The notes beneath the pieces are model-generated. The model made no database searches. It was not told where the DNA came from and worked only from the letters and a program-made list of their open reading frames with translations. A stretch of DNA of 64,000 bases from an uncultured bacterium (GTDB taxonomy: Bacteria > Muiribacteriota > Ozemobacteria > Ozemobacterales > Ozemobacteraceae): positions 62,001 through 126,000 of the forward strand of contig CALEDQ010000019.1 in NCBI GenBank assembly GCA_937949615.1, written 5' to 3'. Below, piece after piece: positions 17,424-26,830 of the stretch (its first letter is position 1; each line of letters opens with the position of its first letter). The position numbers were made by a program, and so were the translations under genes.

Positions 17424-18667
17424 TTGACCACCTCGATGGCAAAAGAGGCCGGCAGTCTTATATTTTCAAGATACGAACCGACGGCAAGAACTGTCTTTGC
17501 TGGTATTTCAGCGGCATTTACCAGCGCCATTCCGCTATCGCCATCGAGAACAGGCGCAACCGAAGTTCGCACCGCAATGCCATCTTTCACGACATAAACA
17601 AAAAAACGCTCTGATCGTGAAAAATCGACGAATCTGGCTTCTTCAGGAATTACCGTTCCTTCGCCGCGTTCGACGACAATACGAACCGGCACCTGCATGT
17701 CATAAACCAGCCCCTGGCAAAGAGTCGTGGTCTCAGCCTCGACGGTCACCTGTCTTAATTCGTTCAGCACCGGAAACACCCTGCTGACATTAAAGCTGGC
17801 TGACGCGTTCTCACGCAGCGATACCGGCTGGCCTGGCCCGATTCTGGCGGCGGCTTCCTGCGGCACCTGCATGATCAGGCGGGTTTTTGTCGTGTCTTCG
17901 ATATTATAAACTGCCGCGCCGGGCAGAACTCGGTTGCCCTCTTCCTGGAGCCTGGCGGAAATTATGCCGTCGACCGGTGAAGTGAGCTCTGTATAGTCAC
18001 GCCTCACCTGCCAGAGCAGCACGTCTTTTTCGCTCGCAGTTTTCTGCGAAAGAACTGCATCGACCTGTGACTTTTGTGATTGAATCTGGGATTTCAACGA
18101 AGTGAGACGGCTTTGTGCCTCTGCATGACGGTTTTTTGTATTCTCGAAAGCAGTCTGGGCAATGGCACCAGCCTGGTAAAGCTCTTCGTCTCTTTTCATT
18201 TCACCGGTCCAGAATTCAAAATTAGTCTGCGCCGCAGCGAGCTGGCTGGTCAGCACCTGCAGGCCAGCAGCCGTTGCGGCTGCCTGATTCGAAGCCGACT
18301 GATTGCGTGCCTTCGCTGCCTGCAGCTGGGCTTCCTGCTCACGACTGTCGATAATGCCAATAACCTGCCCGGCCTTCACCCGATCACCTTCACGCAATGG
18401 CAGACTGAGAATTTTTCCGCCGGTTTCGGCCTTGATCTGCACGGTTGCAGCGCTTTTTACGGTTGCCAGTGCCGAAATTGTCTTCTCGACCAGCCCGGTT
18501 TCAACCGTAATAATTCTGGCAGCCAGAGGCCGCGATTCCATAGGCCGGGCCATGGCCAGTCTGCTGCGGATTTTCAACAGACCGATGCCGGCGAGCGCGA
18601 CAATTGCGACAGCAATTACAACGATGATGAGGTAATAGATTTTTGAAGTTTTTACGCCCTGGTTCAT
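17420..18667 (-). CDS. RND periplasmic adaptor (membrane fusion protein)
   Basis: 415 residues: one N-terminal membrane anchor (about 9-30), a lipoyl-like half motif (KAETGGKILSLPLREGDRVK), a long Ala/Gln-rich helical hairpin (about 115-215), a second lipoyl half (LTSPVDGIISARLQEEGN) and beta-barrel and membrane-proximal domains. It links the inner-membrane pump to the TolC-like part encoded downstream. Translational coupling on both sides by four-base overlaps (TetR stop, permease start) shows a single operon tetR-adaptor-pump. Confidence 0.92.
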   Translation of the reverse strand: MNQGVKTSKIYYLIIVVIAVAIVALAGIGLLKIRSRLAMARPMESRPLAARIITVETGLVEKTISALATVKSAATVQIKAETGGKILSLPLREGDRVKAGQVIGIIDSREQEAQLQAAKARNQSASNQAAATAAGLQVLTSQLAAAQTNFEFWTGEMKRDEELYQAGAIAQTAFENTKNRHAEAQSRLTSLKSQIQSQKSQVDAVLSQKTASEKDVLLWQVRRDYTELTSPVDGIISARLQEEGNRVLPGAAVYNIEDTTKTRLIMQVPQEAAARIGPGQPVSLRENASASFNVSRVFPVLNELRQVTVEAETTTLCQGLVYDMQVPVRIVVERGEGTVIPEEARFVDFSRSERFFVYVVKDGIAVRTSVAPVLDGDSGMALVNAAEIPAKTVLAVGSYLENIRLPASFAIEVVK

Positions 18668-19269
18668 TTTTGCGCTCCTTTCAGCTCGATCAGCCCGACA
18701 AAAAATTCCATCAGAGAAGAGGCATGCTCAGCCAGACCATCGATTTTTCGCTGCAGGGTCCATTTGATGACGGTTGTCTGAATAAGACCCACGATACATG
18801 CAACCGAAGAATTCACATCAGTTTCAGGCTTGAATTCACGGTTTTCGACGCCCTGTCTGACAATAGTCACGACCGTTTCCTGCAAGAAGCCAAGGCTGCT
18901 GCGCAATTTTTCGAACAGCTGGCAATTTTCGGGGCGGATGGCTTCGGAGAAAAACAGAATCGGGTTCAACTGTCGAATAACCAGATGATGCAGGTGAATT
19001 TCGGCAAGTTTACGCAACTTGAGGCGGGCCGGAATGTTTTCTTTCAGCAGGTCTTCGAGTGCTTCGCGCCACGGAATGAAAAGCGAGTCGAGAAGCCCGA
19101 GCAGCAGGTCTTCTTTACTTTTAAAATGGCGATAGATAGCCGCTTCACTTATGCCGATACGGTTGGCAACAGTTCTGACGGTGAAGTTACTGAAACCTTC
19201 GTTAAATATCAGGTCACGGGTTACCGCAATTATTTCAGTCTGACGGGCCTCGCCGGTTTTTCGCGCCAT
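18664..19269 (-). CDS. TetR family repressor of the efflux operon
   Basis: 201 residues. The N-terminal HTH (about 8-55) reads NEGFSNFTVRTVANRIGISE and AAIYRHFKSKEDLL, the standard TetR signature, followed by a helical ligand domain. It is first gene of the pump operon and its start codon lies five bases from a 52-base inverted repeat that is its likely operator, so it should repress itself and the pump. The Shine-Dalgarno GAGGTG lies inside that repeat. The ligand is unknown. Confidence 0.92.
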   Translation of the reverse strand: MARKTGEARQTEIIAVTRDLIFNEGFSNFTVRTVANRIGISEAAIYRHFKSKEDLLLGLLDSLFIPWREALEDLLKENIPARLKLRKLAEIHLHHLVIRQLNPILFFSEAIRPENCQLFEKLRSSLGFLQETVVTIVRQGVENREFKPETDVNSSVACIVGLIQTTVIKWTLQRKIDGLAEHASSLMEFFVGLIELKGAQK

Positions 19270-19273
19270 ATTA

Positions 19274-19325
19274 TTTCACCTCAGTTTAAGTTAGTTATCG
19301 TTAACTAGCTTAAACTGAGGTGAAA
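19274..19325. promoter_or_regulatory. Long inverted repeat: likely TetR operator
   Basis: Arms 19274-19297 and 19302-19325 are 24 bases each with one mismatch around TCGT. The arm near the gene contains the GAGGTG ribosome site of tetR. On RNA it would fold into a hairpin that hides this site. It also lies just after the MFS gene and may act as its terminator. Confidence 0.8.
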
Positions 19326-19354
19326 AATTTGTCAAGCTTCAGTTTTTTGCCTGG

Positions 19355-20641
19355 TCAGCCGGCATCATGTTTAAAAAGCTCTGCTTCGCGGCCTGAGAGT
19401 TGATAGAACCAGGTGGCAACGGCGAGAATACCGAGCCCCTGTACCAGACAGACGCGGTCTGGCGACAGCAGGTCGCCAAGATAGCCAAACACCAGATAGG
19501 CAATCGGAAAAGAAAACCCGATGATTGCCTGCATGGCGGCAAAGAATCGCCCTTTGATTTCGTCAGCCACAACCCTTTGAAACAGGGTTATGAACTTAAC
19601 ATTGTTAATGCCCAGTGAAATGCCGGCAAAAAACAGAGCCGCACCAAATGCCACCGAGCTGGCAAAAAAACCGGGAATGAACATGCAGACACCAAAAACC
19701 AGCATACTGGCGGCGCCCATGCGTATGGTGCGCCGCCCTGATTTGAACAGAGCGGCGGCAAAAGTACCGAGAAGGATACCGATCCAGAGAGAAGCTTCAA
19801 GAAAGCCGAGAGTTCTGGCCTCGGCCAGCAGAACTTTTTTAACATACAGCGGAATCACGATAAGAACTGGTGTAGCAAAAAAATTAACCAGGCCAAAACC
19901 GGTCAAAAGTGATTTAAGCAAGGGAAATTTCTGCCAGTCGATGTTTTCGCTGCTCTCCACAGCAGGTGTTTTAGAAATTTCGTCAGGCGATTCCTGAGCA
20001 GAATCATCGCTTTTCTCTTTTGCAGAAGCATTTTCCGGCAGCCGTTCTTCGGGGAATTTTATTGTCAGCTCGATCATCGCCGAAATGAAATAGTTCAATG
20101 CTGTCAGTGAAATCAACAGTGGAATTCCGAGCCAGCCGATCAGCATGGCACCTAGAACCGATCCGCCAAAACTGGCAAGATATTGCGTTGAGGCCTGAAA
20201 AGCGACCGCCTGCTCGATTGCTTCTTCGTCAACCAGCGATGGCAGGCACTTGGTAACTGCCGGATTGAAAAAGCCTTCGGCAGTGGCGAGCAGAAAACTC
20301 ATCAGAAAGGCAACCTTCAGGTCGAGATTCCCGGTGTACAAAGTCCAGCCGATGCCGGCAAGCAGAAGGGTAGAGGCAAGATCGCAGCTGACCAGCATTC
20401 GCCTGGCAGGCATGCGGTCTACGACCCTTCCGATCAGGTTGCAGAAAAGCAGTGATGGCAGAGCGCCGGCGACCATGAAAGCGCCAAGAGCAAAGCCGCC
20501 GTGCACTGGGTTTTCGTTGAGAATCCACCAGATAATTGCAATCTGATAGATCTTGTTACCTGCCTGACTGGTTACCTGCCCAAGCCAAAGTCTGAAAAAC
20601 TGCGGATAGCGTAAAAAAAACAGTGTGTGTCCGGCCTGCAT
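19355..20641 (-). CDS. MFS transporter, probable drug/solute exporter
   Basis: 428 residues with about 12 membrane segments in two halves joined by a charged cytoplasmic loop (about residues 205-245, rich in Glu, Ser and Lys). Features typical of the MFS_3 (enterobactin-exporter-like) group are the opening FRLWLGQVTSQAGNKIYQIA, the loop GRVVDRMPARR and the second-half loop VADEIKGRFFA. The ATG at 20641 is used; a TTG five codons upstream is possible. It sits upstream of tetR on the same strand and may share its regulation. Confidence 0.85.
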   Translation of the reverse strand: MQAGHTLFFLRYPQFFRLWLGQVTSQAGNKIYQIAIIWWILNENPVHGGFALGAFMVAGALPSLLFCNLIGRVVDRMPARRMLVSCDLASTLLLAGIGWTLYTGNLDLKVAFLMSFLLATAEGFFNPAVTKCLPSLVDEEAIEQAVAFQASTQYLASFGGSVLGAMLIGWLGIPLLISLTALNYFISAMIELTIKFPEERLPENASAKEKSDDSAQESPDEISKTPAVESSENIDWQKFPLLKSLLTGFGLVNFFATPVLIVIPLYVKKVLLAEARTLGFLEASLWIGILLGTFAAALFKSGRRTIRMGAASMLVFGVCMFIPGFFASSVAFGAALFFAGISLGINNVKFITLFQRVVADEIKGRFFAAMQAIIGFSFPIAYLVFGYLGDLLSPDRVCLVQGLGILAVATWFYQLSGREAELFKHDAG

Positions 20642-20712
20642 TAATGAAACCGCCAATCAGGATAGCCAGTTCGCTGACTTCGCGTTAATGATATAGAAAT
20701 CAAAAGGCTTTT

Positions 20713-21399
20713 TCAACCCTGAGATTCAGGGCTGGCTGGCTGATCTTTCTGCAGAGCCTTTTTTGAAATCCACCAGATAAACGGCAGAATCAGCAGAGCC
20801 GGCAGGAACAGCAGCAGTTCTACCATATCAAAAGAGGTAAAAAGCGGCCGGGCCTGCGAAATTTCGGCAAAATGCTCATTGTAAAAGGAGCCGTTGACAT
20901 CGGGACCGTGATAGGCACAATAGACTATGCCGCCGTGACGCAGATCGCCAAATGATTTAAAAGTGCAGTTACCGGTAGACTTGAGGGGCATCGGCCGCAG
21001 ATAAGGCTCCAACGGTGATTTCTGATCGTAGAGAAGCCGATCATCGAGACTGGAAAAAGGCAATTCACCCTTGTCGGCAATCATTCGTTCAAGTGCTTTG
21101 TCAATGCGGCGCTGCATTTTATAGCAGTTGAAATACGAGGGTTCGAGACGAAGACCAGCGAAAAAGTGAAATCTGGAACGGATTTCGCGATAAATATTTT
21201 TCAGATTGATCGCATCGATTTCTTTGAAAAATGGCGGGTAAAGGATTTCGGCCGGAATCGCTGCATCGCTGGCGACTGACTGCTGATATGGCGTCAGGTC
21301 GAATTCCTGTGCCAAAGGTGCCGAGTGGCCCGTGATGGCCGGTATCAGCGTCAGCATTACCAGAAAAAGTGCCAGAGCTGCAGTCCGCAAATTATGCAT
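20713..21399 (-). CDS. Exported bitopic protein of unknown function
   Basis: 228 residues: signal peptide (about 5-27, ending HSAP), a soluble extracytoplasmic domain with three Cys, and a C-terminal membrane segment (about 190-210, ELLLFLPALLILPFIWWISK) followed by a short charged tail. This arrangement places the domain in the periplasm. No family is recognised. The ATG at 21399 is preferred to a TTG two codons earlier because AAAGG lies nine bases upstream. Confidence 0.65.
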   Translation of the reverse strand: MHNLRTAALALFLVMLTLIPAITGHSAPLAQEFDLTPYQQSVASDAAIPAEILYPPFFKEIDAINLKNIYREIRSRFHFFAGLRLEPSYFNCYKMQRRIDKALERMIADKGELPFSSLDDRLLYDQKSPLEPYLRPMPLKSTGNCTFKSFGDLRHGGIVYCAYHGPDVNGSFYNEHFAEISQARPLFTSFDMVELLLFLPALLILPFIWWISKKALQKDQPASPESQG

Positions 21400-21495
21400 C
21401 GACAAAAGCCTTTAGCCAGAGTTTCCAAGAATATAACAGATACCGGGCAAAAAATGCTAGAATCATGGCGGAAGTTAACGAAAGGCAATAGGACC

Positions 21496-22014
21496 ATGCA
21501 TAAAATCCAGCTGCCAGGCAGATGCTGGTGGGTTGTTCAAGACCGGTTTCTCGCGGGCGGTTACCCGTATAACCCGGGAATCGATGATGCTGATGATTTC
21601 CTGCGCCGACTTCTGGCGACCGGCATTGACACGTTTGTCGATCTGACCGAAGAAGATGAGTTGCCTCATTACCAGGCAATTATAAAGAATATTACCGATA
21701 AAAACATCGGTTATCGGCGTTTCGAGATCAGAGACTATTCAATACCTGATCTGGCAACGATGCAGGCAATTGTACAGCATCTTAATGATCTTCTGATCGC
21801 TGGCCACACAATCTATCTTCACTGCCGCGGTGGTGTGGGCCGCACCGGCACTGTGGTCGGCTGCTGGCTCTGCTCGCAGGGGAAATCTGGCGAAGAGGCT
21901 CTTGCAGAAGTGGCCAGGCTTTTTGCAGCCAGCAATGCTGCCAGATTCATGCGCAGCCCGGAAACTGACGAGCAGCGACAGCTTGTTGTTTCTTATGCGC
22001 TCAACTGCCGTTGA
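21496..22014 (+). CDS. Dual-specificity/tyrosine protein phosphatase
   Basis: 172-residue soluble phosphatase. The P-loop HCRGGVGRTGTV matches HCxxGxxR with nucleophilic Cys. The upstream general-acid region is FEIRDYSIPDLATM, with Asp as likely acid, and an opening FLAGGYPY is typical of the bacterial DSP/PTP group that also includes inositol-phosphate phosphatases. The ATG at 21496 is chosen for domain fit and the AGGA before it; the frame is open further upstream but that part is not conserved-looking. The 3' end overlaps the convergent kinase gene by 22 bases. Confidence 0.85.
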   Translation: MHKIQLPGRCWWVVQDRFLAGGYPYNPGIDDADDFLRRLLATGIDTFVDLTEEDELPHYQAIIKNITDKNIGYRRFEIRDYSIPDLATMQAIVQHLNDLLIAGHTIYLHCRGGVGRTGTVVGCWLCSQGKSGEEALAEVARLFAASNAARFMRSPETDEQRQLVVSYALNCR

Positions 22015-25000
22015 TAAAGCTTCAGAATCTGTTCAAAAATCATTCTGATGCGCTTGCGGGCGTCGTCGATACCGGCCAGATCAAATTTTTCGGCAAACGA
22101 TTTAAGGCGTTCAGCCTCGATAGTGAGAAGGTTGCATGAATGCTTCAGAGCCAAAGCTTTCAAAGATTCGGCAAGCTGTGAAATATTTTCAATTGCCACT
22201 GCACCTTCAAACTCTTTCAATGCCGGCATATATTCTCTGCTGATGCTTTCAACGAGCCTCCATGGGTCGCTCAACTGTTCGAAGGACTCGGCCGACATCA
22301 TAACCTGGCCGGTTTCGTTCTTAGGCTCTTCTCTGACTCTGTGTTTGAGATGTTTTGCAGCCTCGGCGAACAAACGCAGAAGGCTTACCGGTTTATAAAT
22401 AAAACCATCGAACAGTTCAGTCAGTTCTCGATGCTCACGGGCACTGGCAGAAGCTGTAACCGCAACCACCGGCACCCCTGCGAGCGCCGGAATTGCCCGC
22501 AGTTCTTTCACTGCCGCAACCCCATCTTTTCTTGGCATTCTGATATCCATGAGAATCAGCTCCGGCTGCTCTTTAACAGCCAGCTGAACCGCCTCTTCAC
22601 CGTCTGCAGCACAAACGACCTGCAACCCTGAACTGCGCATCGCCTCGGCCATCAGCTCGCGATTTGAGGCAGTATCGTCGGCAACGAGAATTTTCTGGCC
22701 ATCAAAACGGTAATGCTGTCTCTCAAGGCCGGGCAAAGCCGAACCGGTATCTGAAGCGGCTATTTTCACGTCACGCAGCAGAATCTCAAAACGGCTGCCA
22801 CACTGAATTTCGCTTTTTACCTTGATTTTCCCGCCCATGAGTTCGACGAGATGCCGGCAGATTGCCAGACCCAGGCCAGCGCCATTCCCGTAGCTTTTCT
22901 GGAATGAATTTTTCTGACTGAATGGATTGAAAATATCGGCAAGATCGTCTGAATGGATACCCTGGCCGGTATCATGCACCGAAATATTCAGGTCGACAGA
23001 CTGCTGTGGCTTGAATGTCGCCGAAACTGAAAGGCTAACACTCCCACTGGCGGTGTAGCGAAAAGAATTACTCAATAGGTTCGTAATAACCTGCCTGATC
23101 CTGAATTCATCTAGAATCAGAGTCGGTGGCACATTGTCAGCCACTCTTACCTTAAAATCAAGATTGCGCTTTTCGGCATCGGCAATATAACTCTGCCTGA
23201 TATCGGCAATCAGGTCATTAATTCGGACCGGCTCAAGAACAAGTTCGACTTTTCCGGCCTCGAGGCGACTCAGATCGAGCATGCTGTTCAGAATATTGAT
23301 AAGGCTTCGACTCGAAGAAAGAATCGAATTCATAAAATGCTGCCCTTTGGCATTTTCGATCATTGGCAGCAGAAGTTCACTGAAACCAATTATGGCATTG
23401 AGCGGAGTTCTGACTTCGTGGCTGACACCGGCAAAAAACTCGGATTTCTGGCGGCTTTCCGCTTTGGCAGCCTCAACCGCTCTGGTCAGCCTCAACTCAG
23501 CTTCTTTCTGCGAGGTAATGTCAAAGAAAACACCGTTAATGAGACCCTGACGACCACCTGACAGCATCTCTGAACGCACCGCCGAGACGGCAAGCCATCT
23601 GATGTCTATCCTTTTTGTTTCGTCAACTTTGCAGATTCTGAAGTCGAGCGGGCCGTGATCATTTCCCTGAATGTTTTCACCACGTCTGAGACGATCGATG
23701 CCACTGCCAAAGCGCGCAAGATCTTCGGGGTGAACCAGCCGCTGCAGATTTTTTAAAGAGGTGACCTCGGTCACACCCGACCCAAGCAGCTCATTGAGAG
23801 CACCCTTTAAATGCATCCGTCCATTTACGGGGTCAAGCTGCCACAATACCAGCCCGGAAGCTTCAAGGCCCTGACGCAGAAACTCTTCGTTACTGCGCAG
23901 CTGCTCGTCCAGCTGTTTTCTTTCGCTTATATCGATAAGTCCGCCCTCACAATACTGCACGTTATGATCTGAAAACAGGCGCCCGAAAAGCGCGCCCCAG
24001 AAAACAGTACCGTCAGCCCGGCGCAGGCGAAGCTCGAAATTGCCGACCTGGTCGCGTTTTTTAACCTCATCGAGAAAAAATGCCCGCTCACCAGAATTGA
24101 AAAATACGTCGCGACTGATGCTCTGAATCTTTTCGATAGCTTCTTCAGGCGATTTATAGCCAAGAATGCTGGCCATAGAATGATTCATGTAATAATATCG
24201 ATCGTTGTTGCAGACACAGCGCCAGATACCGATAGGACTGTTCTCATAGATCATCCTGAAACTTTCTGCCTGACTCTTCAACTGAAATTCGCGCTGCCGC
24301 ATCTGGCTGACATCTTTGAGTATGCCGCGAATCTGAAGCTGGCCATCGACAGTCTGCCAGTCAATGATCATTCTGACCCAGGTCTCTTCGGTCGTTCCGC
24401 TGAATTCTTCTTTAGGATTGTACAATTTCAAATCCATCTCATGACGACCGGAATCTTCTTTACGAAAACGATCTTTGAGGTCATACCAGGCCTGTTTGCA
24501 TTCACCTCTTGAATCAGGGCATACCATTGTAAATAATTCCTGAGATGACCTGACCAGTGAAACATCAAAATTCAGTGCTTCGGGGAAACGACCGGAAAAT
24601 TCAAAAGCATCGGTCGTCAGCTCATATTTAAAACAGACGATCCCGGCCTGCATGCTGAAATTATGCACCAGCATGGCCTCTTCTGCGCGTTTTTTTGCAA
24701 GTTCATTAAAAATACTGCAGGTTTCACCGATTTCATCATTTTCAATCACCCCGACAAACCCGGCATTGTTGCCGTCGATCATTTCAAGAATTGCGTGCCT
24801 GAGACTCTGCAAAGGTCTGATTACCATGCTGTCAAAGGCAAAAAATGTTCCGACAATAGAAAAAACGAGCAGAGCCGACAAAATCAGCAACTGATAGAAC
24901 ATAAAGCTGTCGATCAAACTAACAAAAGGCCCGGGGTTAATCTTAAGAGCAACGACCCATACTTCTTCGACTTTTGCAGAATTTTCCTGGACAATCAGCG

Positions 25001-25385
25001 GCACCCTGACTTCTGAAAACGCCGGCGACGCCAATCCTTGTGAAAATGATGCGACCGCCTGGCCACTGCCGTCATAAACCACTATTTCTGATAGATCCAG
25101 TTGCTCAGAAACCTTTTCAAGATACGAAGACGCTTCCTGGAAATTTTTGCTGAGAATCGCCATGCGGAGATATTCTCCGTGGCGGGCAAAACGTTCAAGA
25201 ACGTGCTCCTGCTGGTGATAGGCATAGCTTTTATGAGAAAACCAGACGAGCGAAAAAGTTAAAAGGCCCACCAGCAAAAACGCTGCCGGCAAATACCACG
25301 AAATAAAGCGCAGCTTAAAAGAGCGAAAAACCCTTGTGTTTTCGCCCTTGCCAGATGCCGAAAGTATGGATTTCTGCCTCTGCAT
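21993..25385 (-). CDS. Membrane hybrid histidine kinase with HAMP, PAS and receiver
   Basis: 1130 residues. Two membrane segments (about 24-48 and 168-195) flank a periplasmic sensor of about 115 residues, followed by HAMP (IRPLQSLRHAILEM). Then come at least three PAS/PAC units (about 240-640), HisKA with His656 (GVSHEVRTPL), HATPase (DEFRIRQVITNLLSN, DTGQGI, GAGLGLAI) and a receiver with Asp947 (LMDIRMPRKDG). The last 110 residues are helical like an Hpt domain (LALKHSCNLLTIEAERL), but the usual H-x-x-K-G motif is absent, so it is probably degenerate. The sensed signal is unknown. No response regulator gene lies beside it. Confidence 0.92.
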   Translation of the reverse strand: MQRQKSILSASGKGENTRVFRSFKLRFISWYLPAAFLLVGLLTFSLVWFSHKSYAYHQQEHVLERFARHGEYLRMAILSKNFQEASSYLEKVSEQLDLSEIVVYDGSGQAVASFSQGLASPAFSEVRVPLIVQENSAKVEEVWVVALKINPGPFVSLIDSFMFYQLLILSALLVFSIVGTFFAFDSMVIRPLQSLRHAILEMIDGNNAGFVGVIENDEIGETCSIFNELAKKRAEEAMLVHNFSMQAGIVCFKYELTTDAFEFSGRFPEALNFDVSLVRSSQELFTMVCPDSRGECKQAWYDLKDRFRKEDSGRHEMDLKLYNPKEEFSGTTEETWVRMIIDWQTVDGQLQIRGILKDVSQMRQREFQLKSQAESFRMIYENSPIGIWRCVCNNDRYYYMNHSMASILGYKSPEEAIEKIQSISRDVFFNSGERAFFLDEVKKRDQVGNFELRLRRADGTVFWGALFGRLFSDHNVQYCEGGLIDISERKQLDEQLRSNEEFLRQGLEASGLVLWQLDPVNGRMHLKGALNELLGSGVTEVTSLKNLQRLVHPEDLARFGSGIDRLRRGENIQGNDHGPLDFRICKVDETKRIDIRWLAVSAVRSEMLSGGRQGLINGVFFDITSQKEAELRLTRAVEAAKAESRQKSEFFAGVSHEVRTPLNAIIGFSELLLPMIENAKGQHFMNSILSSSRSLINILNSMLDLSRLEAGKVELVLEPVRINDLIADIRQSYIADAEKRNLDFKVRVADNVPPTLILDEFRIRQVITNLLSNSFRYTASGSVSLSVSATFKPQQSVDLNISVHDTGQGIHSDDLADIFNPFSQKNSFQKSYGNGAGLGLAICRHLVELMGGKIKVKSEIQCGSRFEILLRDVKIAASDTGSALPGLERQHYRFDGQKILVADDTASNRELMAEAMRSSGLQVVCAADGEEAVQLAVKEQPELILMDIRMPRKDGVAAVKELRAIPALAGVPVVAVTASASAREHRELTELFDGFIYKPVSLLRLFAEAAKHLKHRVREEPKNETGQVMMSAESFEQLSDPWRLVESISREYMPALKEFEGAVAIENISQLAESLKALALKHSCNLLTIEAERLKSFAEKFDLAGIDDARKRIRMIFEQILKLYQRQLSA

Positions 25386-25500
25386 ATATTTGGGCTCGGT
25401 AAGACAAGCCCCCTCTCTTAAGACTAACCAATTCTCTTCTCTGATTTTTATCTATCTCTGATTTCATTATAAGGGAAAAATGCCCGGGTGTCACAAAATT

Positions 25501-25806
25501 TCAGCGGGGGGCGGGCAGCTCGATTTTAGTCGGTTTATCGGTAAAAGGCCGATAAAGAATGATCACCCGACCGATGGTTCTGACAAGAGCCGCATCAGTA
25601 GAGTCAAGAATTTCATCAACCACTTCTTCGACATCGACTGGTGAAGTATCAAGAAGCTTGATTTTGATAAGTTCGTGTGAATTGAAGGCCTCGATAACGC
25701 TGCTGACGATCTTTGCCTCAAGTCCCTGCTTGCCGATTCTGATAATGGCATCCATGGGATTGGCAAGGGCTTCAAGGTGCTTTCTCTGGTTTGATGACAG
25801 TTTCAC
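25501..25806 (-). CDS. yhbY: YhbY-type CRM-domain RNA-binding protein
   Basis: 101 residues, the normal length of the family. The CRM fold is clear: LSSNQRKHLEALA start, IIRIGKQGL with the GxxG-type loop, and FNSHELIKIKLL. YhbY associates with pre-50S ribosomal particles. The GTG at 25806 is chosen because CCGGAG precedes it and it gives the canonical N-terminus; upstream in-frame codons are not family-like. It follows the HAD and DUF1232 genes on the same strand. Confidence 0.9.
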   Translation of the reverse strand: MKLSSNQRKHLEALANPMDAIIRIGKQGLEAKIVSSVIEAFNSHELIKIKLLDTSPVDVEEVVDEILDSTDAALVRTIGRVIILYRPFTDKPTKIELPAPR

Positions 25807-25840
25807 GTTTTTGCTCCGGTCGTGGTTAAATTTCCGCTGA

Positions 25841-26455
25841 TTATAGCATGCCCTGTTTTGCGCGTGCATCGACAATTTTCGCGATTTCCTGAGGCGAGTC
25901 GACTCTGAAGCCATTTATTCCGAAGCGGATGGCCGCATCGATATTGGCCTGACTGTCGTCAAAAAAGAGGATATCTGAAGCAGAACAGCCCAGTTTTTCA
26001 GTTACAGCGGCAAAAATCTGCTGATCGGGCTTGATCATGCGAAGTTCATAAGAAAAAAAGAGGTCAGCAAAGGGAGCAAAAATTCTGCTCACCTGCTTAA
26101 GGTGGTCGATATGAAGATAGTTGGTATTCGACAGCATCGCCAGACGGCCACAGCCGGCAAGGTGGTCGAGGATTTCGTAACAGCCGGCTTTAACCGGACC
26201 GATAATACCGGTAAATTCACTTTCAAATTTATCAAATGGCACTTTTACATTGGCCTCTTTGCAGAAAAGCTGATAAAAAGTCTGAAAGTCGATGTTGCCG
26301 GCTTCAAATTCCCGCACAGATTTCAGGTTCAGCCATCTCGCTTTGAGTTCATCGGCGGCCATATCTTTTCCGAACAGACCTCTGGCGTGTTCAACCCAGT
26401 GCAGATCGATGAGAACCCCGCCAAGATCGCAAAGAATAACCTTGCCGGCTTTCAT
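25841..26455 (-). CDS. HAD-superfamily phosphatase, YihX-like
   Basis: 204 residues with all HAD motifs: motif I CDLGGVLID, where the second Asp is replaced as in YihX-type members, motif II LSNTNYLHI, motif III Lys in KPDQQIFAAV and motif IV FFDDSQANIDAA. YihX of E. coli dephosphorylates alpha-glucose-1-phosphate; the substrate here is not provable. The start codon overlaps the stop of the DUF1232 gene (ATGA). Confidence 0.85.
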   Translation of the reverse strand: MKAGKVILCDLGGVLIDLHWVEHARGLFGKDMAADELKARWLNLKSVREFEAGNIDFQTFYQLFCKEANVKVPFDKFESEFTGIIGPVKAGCYEILDHLAGCGRLAMLSNTNYLHIDHLKQVSRIFAPFADLFFSYELRMIKPDQQIFAAVTEKLGCSASDILFFDDSQANIDAAIRFGINGFRVDSPQEIAKIVDARAKQGML

Positions 26456-26757
26456 TTCATGACCTCACACTGCTCAGGCTCGTTCTGGCCGACCGCTGAA
26501 GAGCGCAGCGACTCAGCCCGTTTTTCCCTGGCGTTCTTTTCAATTTCTCTGAACGCAAGCCAGATAAGTGCCGGCACGATGATCATATCATCGAGATAAC
26601 CGATAACCGGTATAAAATCAGGAATCAGGTCGATCGGCGAAAGAAAATAAACTATGGCAAGAACCAGCAGAATTTTTGCCTTCAAAGGCGTTTCTTCCGC
26701 CATGGCGGTTTCCTGAAAACTTTTCAACCTGCGGCTGATATCCGATAACTGCTGCAC
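26452..26757 (-). CDS. DUF1232 (YkvA-like) small membrane protein
   Basis: 101 residues with the DUF1232 signature YFLSPIDLIPDFIPVIGYLD and one or two hydrophobic segments (about 27-65). The molecular role of the family is unknown. First gene of a three-gene minus-strand run with the HAD and YhbY genes, overlapping the HAD gene by four bases. Confidence 0.88.
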   Translation of the reverse strand: MQQLSDISRRLKSFQETAMAEETPLKAKILLVLAIVYFLSPIDLIPDFIPVIGYLDDMIIVPALIWLAFREIEKNAREKRAESLRSSAVGQNEPEQCEVMK

Positions 26758-26830
26758 AATGTTTCTCCTGTGGTTAATGATGCGATTCTACCACATTCCA
26801 GGCCTTTGGCCCACCCGCCCCGGATTTGTA

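Noticed and set aside
16182..17597. 471-codon open frame on the plus strand opposite the RND pump and adaptor
   Set aside because: It runs antisense to an unmistakable RND permease, is rich in Arg/Asn/Asp without any family pattern, and has no ribosome site.
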